From Chloroflexota bacterium (lineage in GTDB: Bacteria; Chloroflexota; Dormibacteria; CF-121), in contig VBGO01000067.1 in the NCBI GenBank assembly GCA_005882525.1, positions 3,869-18,567 of the forward strand: a DNA stretch of 14,699 bases. The letters run 5' to 3'. Of the stretch, positions 14,240 to 14,699 are shown one piece after another; position 1 is the stretch's first letter, and the number at the start of each line of letters is the position of its first letter. Below the pieces are notes generated by a model. The model saw only the letters and a program-made list of their open reading frames with translations, was not told the DNA's origin and made no database searches. A program made the translations under genes and the position numbers.

Positions 14240-14587
14240 GTGCCTGAGGAGTGTCTCTTCTGCAAGATCTTTGCGCGGGAGGTTCCGGCGAAGGAAGTCT
14301 TCCGGGACGAGGAGATCGTCGCGTTCGAGGACATCCGTCCGGTCGCCCCGGTCCATGTGCTCGTGATTCCGAAGGAGCATATTCCCTCCGTGCACGAGCT
14401 CACGCCGGCGCATGGAGTGATGCTCGCCCGCATGATCCAGGTCGCCAACGGGATCGCCGATGAGCGGAAAATCGACCGAGACGGCTACCGCCTGGTCTTC
14501 AACAAGGGCCCGCAGGCGGGCCAGACCGTCTACCACCTGCATGTGCATCTGCTGGGCGGGCGCGCCATGGCCTGGCCGCCCGGCTAG
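14240..14587 (+). CDS. HIT-family (Hint-like) nucleotide-binding hydrolase
   Basis: A 115-residue histidine-triad protein that hydrolyses purine nucleoside phosphoramidates or related nucleotide adducts. The catalytic motif YHLHVHLLGG lies near the C-terminus (about residues 98-107), and the N-terminal CLFCKI at 5-10 gives a CxxC metal-binding pair typical of this branch. AFEDIRPVAPVHVLVIPKEHI (about 28-48) is the conserved core. The GTG start 9 bases after the mtaB stop gives the standard MPEECLFCKI N-terminus; only a weak AGG precedes it. It completes the rsmE-mtaB-HIT block, a common neighbourhood of housekeeping genes. Its cellular substrate is unknown. Confidence 0.92.
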   Translation: MPEECLFCKIFAREVPAKEVFRDEEIVAFEDIRPVAPVHVLVIPKEHIPSVHELTPAHGVMLARMIQVANGIADERKIDRDGYRLVFNKGPQAGQTVYHLHVHLLGGRAMAWPPG

Positions 14588-14592
14588 GCGGT

Positions 14593-14630
14593 GCTACGAG
14601 ATCGTGAAGTCGCCGTGACGCGCTCGTAGC
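14593..14630. repeat. 8-base inverted repeat near the convergent gene ends
   Basis: GCTACGAG (14593-14600) and CTCGTAGC (14623-14630) are perfect reverse complements with a 22-base loop. They lie just past the HIT gene stop and across the end of the putative minus-strand gene. It could aid termination, but the loop is long and there is no T-tract. Confidence 0.3.
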
Positions 14631-14699
14631 AGGTCGTCGGCGACGGCGAGACGGGCGAAACAAGCCCCGTAATCGGCCGAGGCTAGGGTGGTCGCAGAT
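14594..14699 (-). CDS. C-terminal fragment of an unidentified minus-strand gene (cut by right edge)
   Basis: On the minus strand one frame is open from the right edge to a TAG (complement 14594-14596). Its 34 codons end in ARLAVADDLLRARHGDFTIS. Third positions are mostly G or C (about three quarters), unlike the competing open frame, which gives an implausible arginine-rich run. The stop would lie seven bases from the HIT gene stop, a normal convergent arrangement. Too little is visible to name a family, and a spurious frame cannot be excluded. Confidence 0.4.
   Translation of the reverse strand, partial: SATTLASADYGACFARLAVADDLLRARHGDFTIS

Overview
The window is a G+C-rich bacterial chromosome segment (roughly two thirds G+C by eye). 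It is densely coded, has no gene-free stretch longer than about 90 bases, and shows no tRNA, rRNA, CRISPR array or insertion sequence. Alternative starts (GTG, TTG and probably CTG), strong purine-rich ribosome binding sites at some genes and none at others, and the gene order rsmE-mtaB-HIT suggest a Chloroflexota-like or actinobacterial-like genome. This placement is inference; no marker here fixes the phylum.

Region 1 (1-9573, all + strand) looks like one long operon with small gaps or overlaps. Its order is: an APC-family permease cut by the left edge; a dimethylglycine/sarcosine dehydrogenase-like FAD and folate (GcvT) gene; a choline/ethanolamine kinase-like phosphotransferase; an iron-type alcohol dehydrogenase; a trimethylamine methyltransferase (MttB) superfamily protein without pyrrolysine; an aldehyde dehydrogenase; and a nucleotidyltransferase-fold protein. 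Together the first six read as a catabolic cassette for choline- or betaine-like methylated amines: uptake, oxidation of alcohol to aldehyde to acid, demethylation by the MttB homologue, and oxidative demethylation of a di- or monomethylated glycine onto tetrahydrofolate. No substrate is proven. The dehydrogenase is broken: its FAD half and its GcvT half lie in different reading frames, and about ten expected linker residues are missing at the junction.

Region 2 (9574-12231) is a signalling pair in convergent orientation. A single-domain response regulator has its own good sigma70-type promoter. Facing it on the minus strand is a 714-residue membrane protein with HD-GYP, GAF and GGDEF domains, which could both make and degrade cyclic di-GMP. 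A GC-rich hairpin fills the 19-base gap between the two stops.

Region 3 (12303-14587, + strand) is a housekeeping RNA-modification block: rsmE and mtaB overlap by four bases (ATGA), followed by a HIT-family (Hint-like) hydrolase. The right edge holds the probable C-terminal end of an unidentified minus-strand gene.
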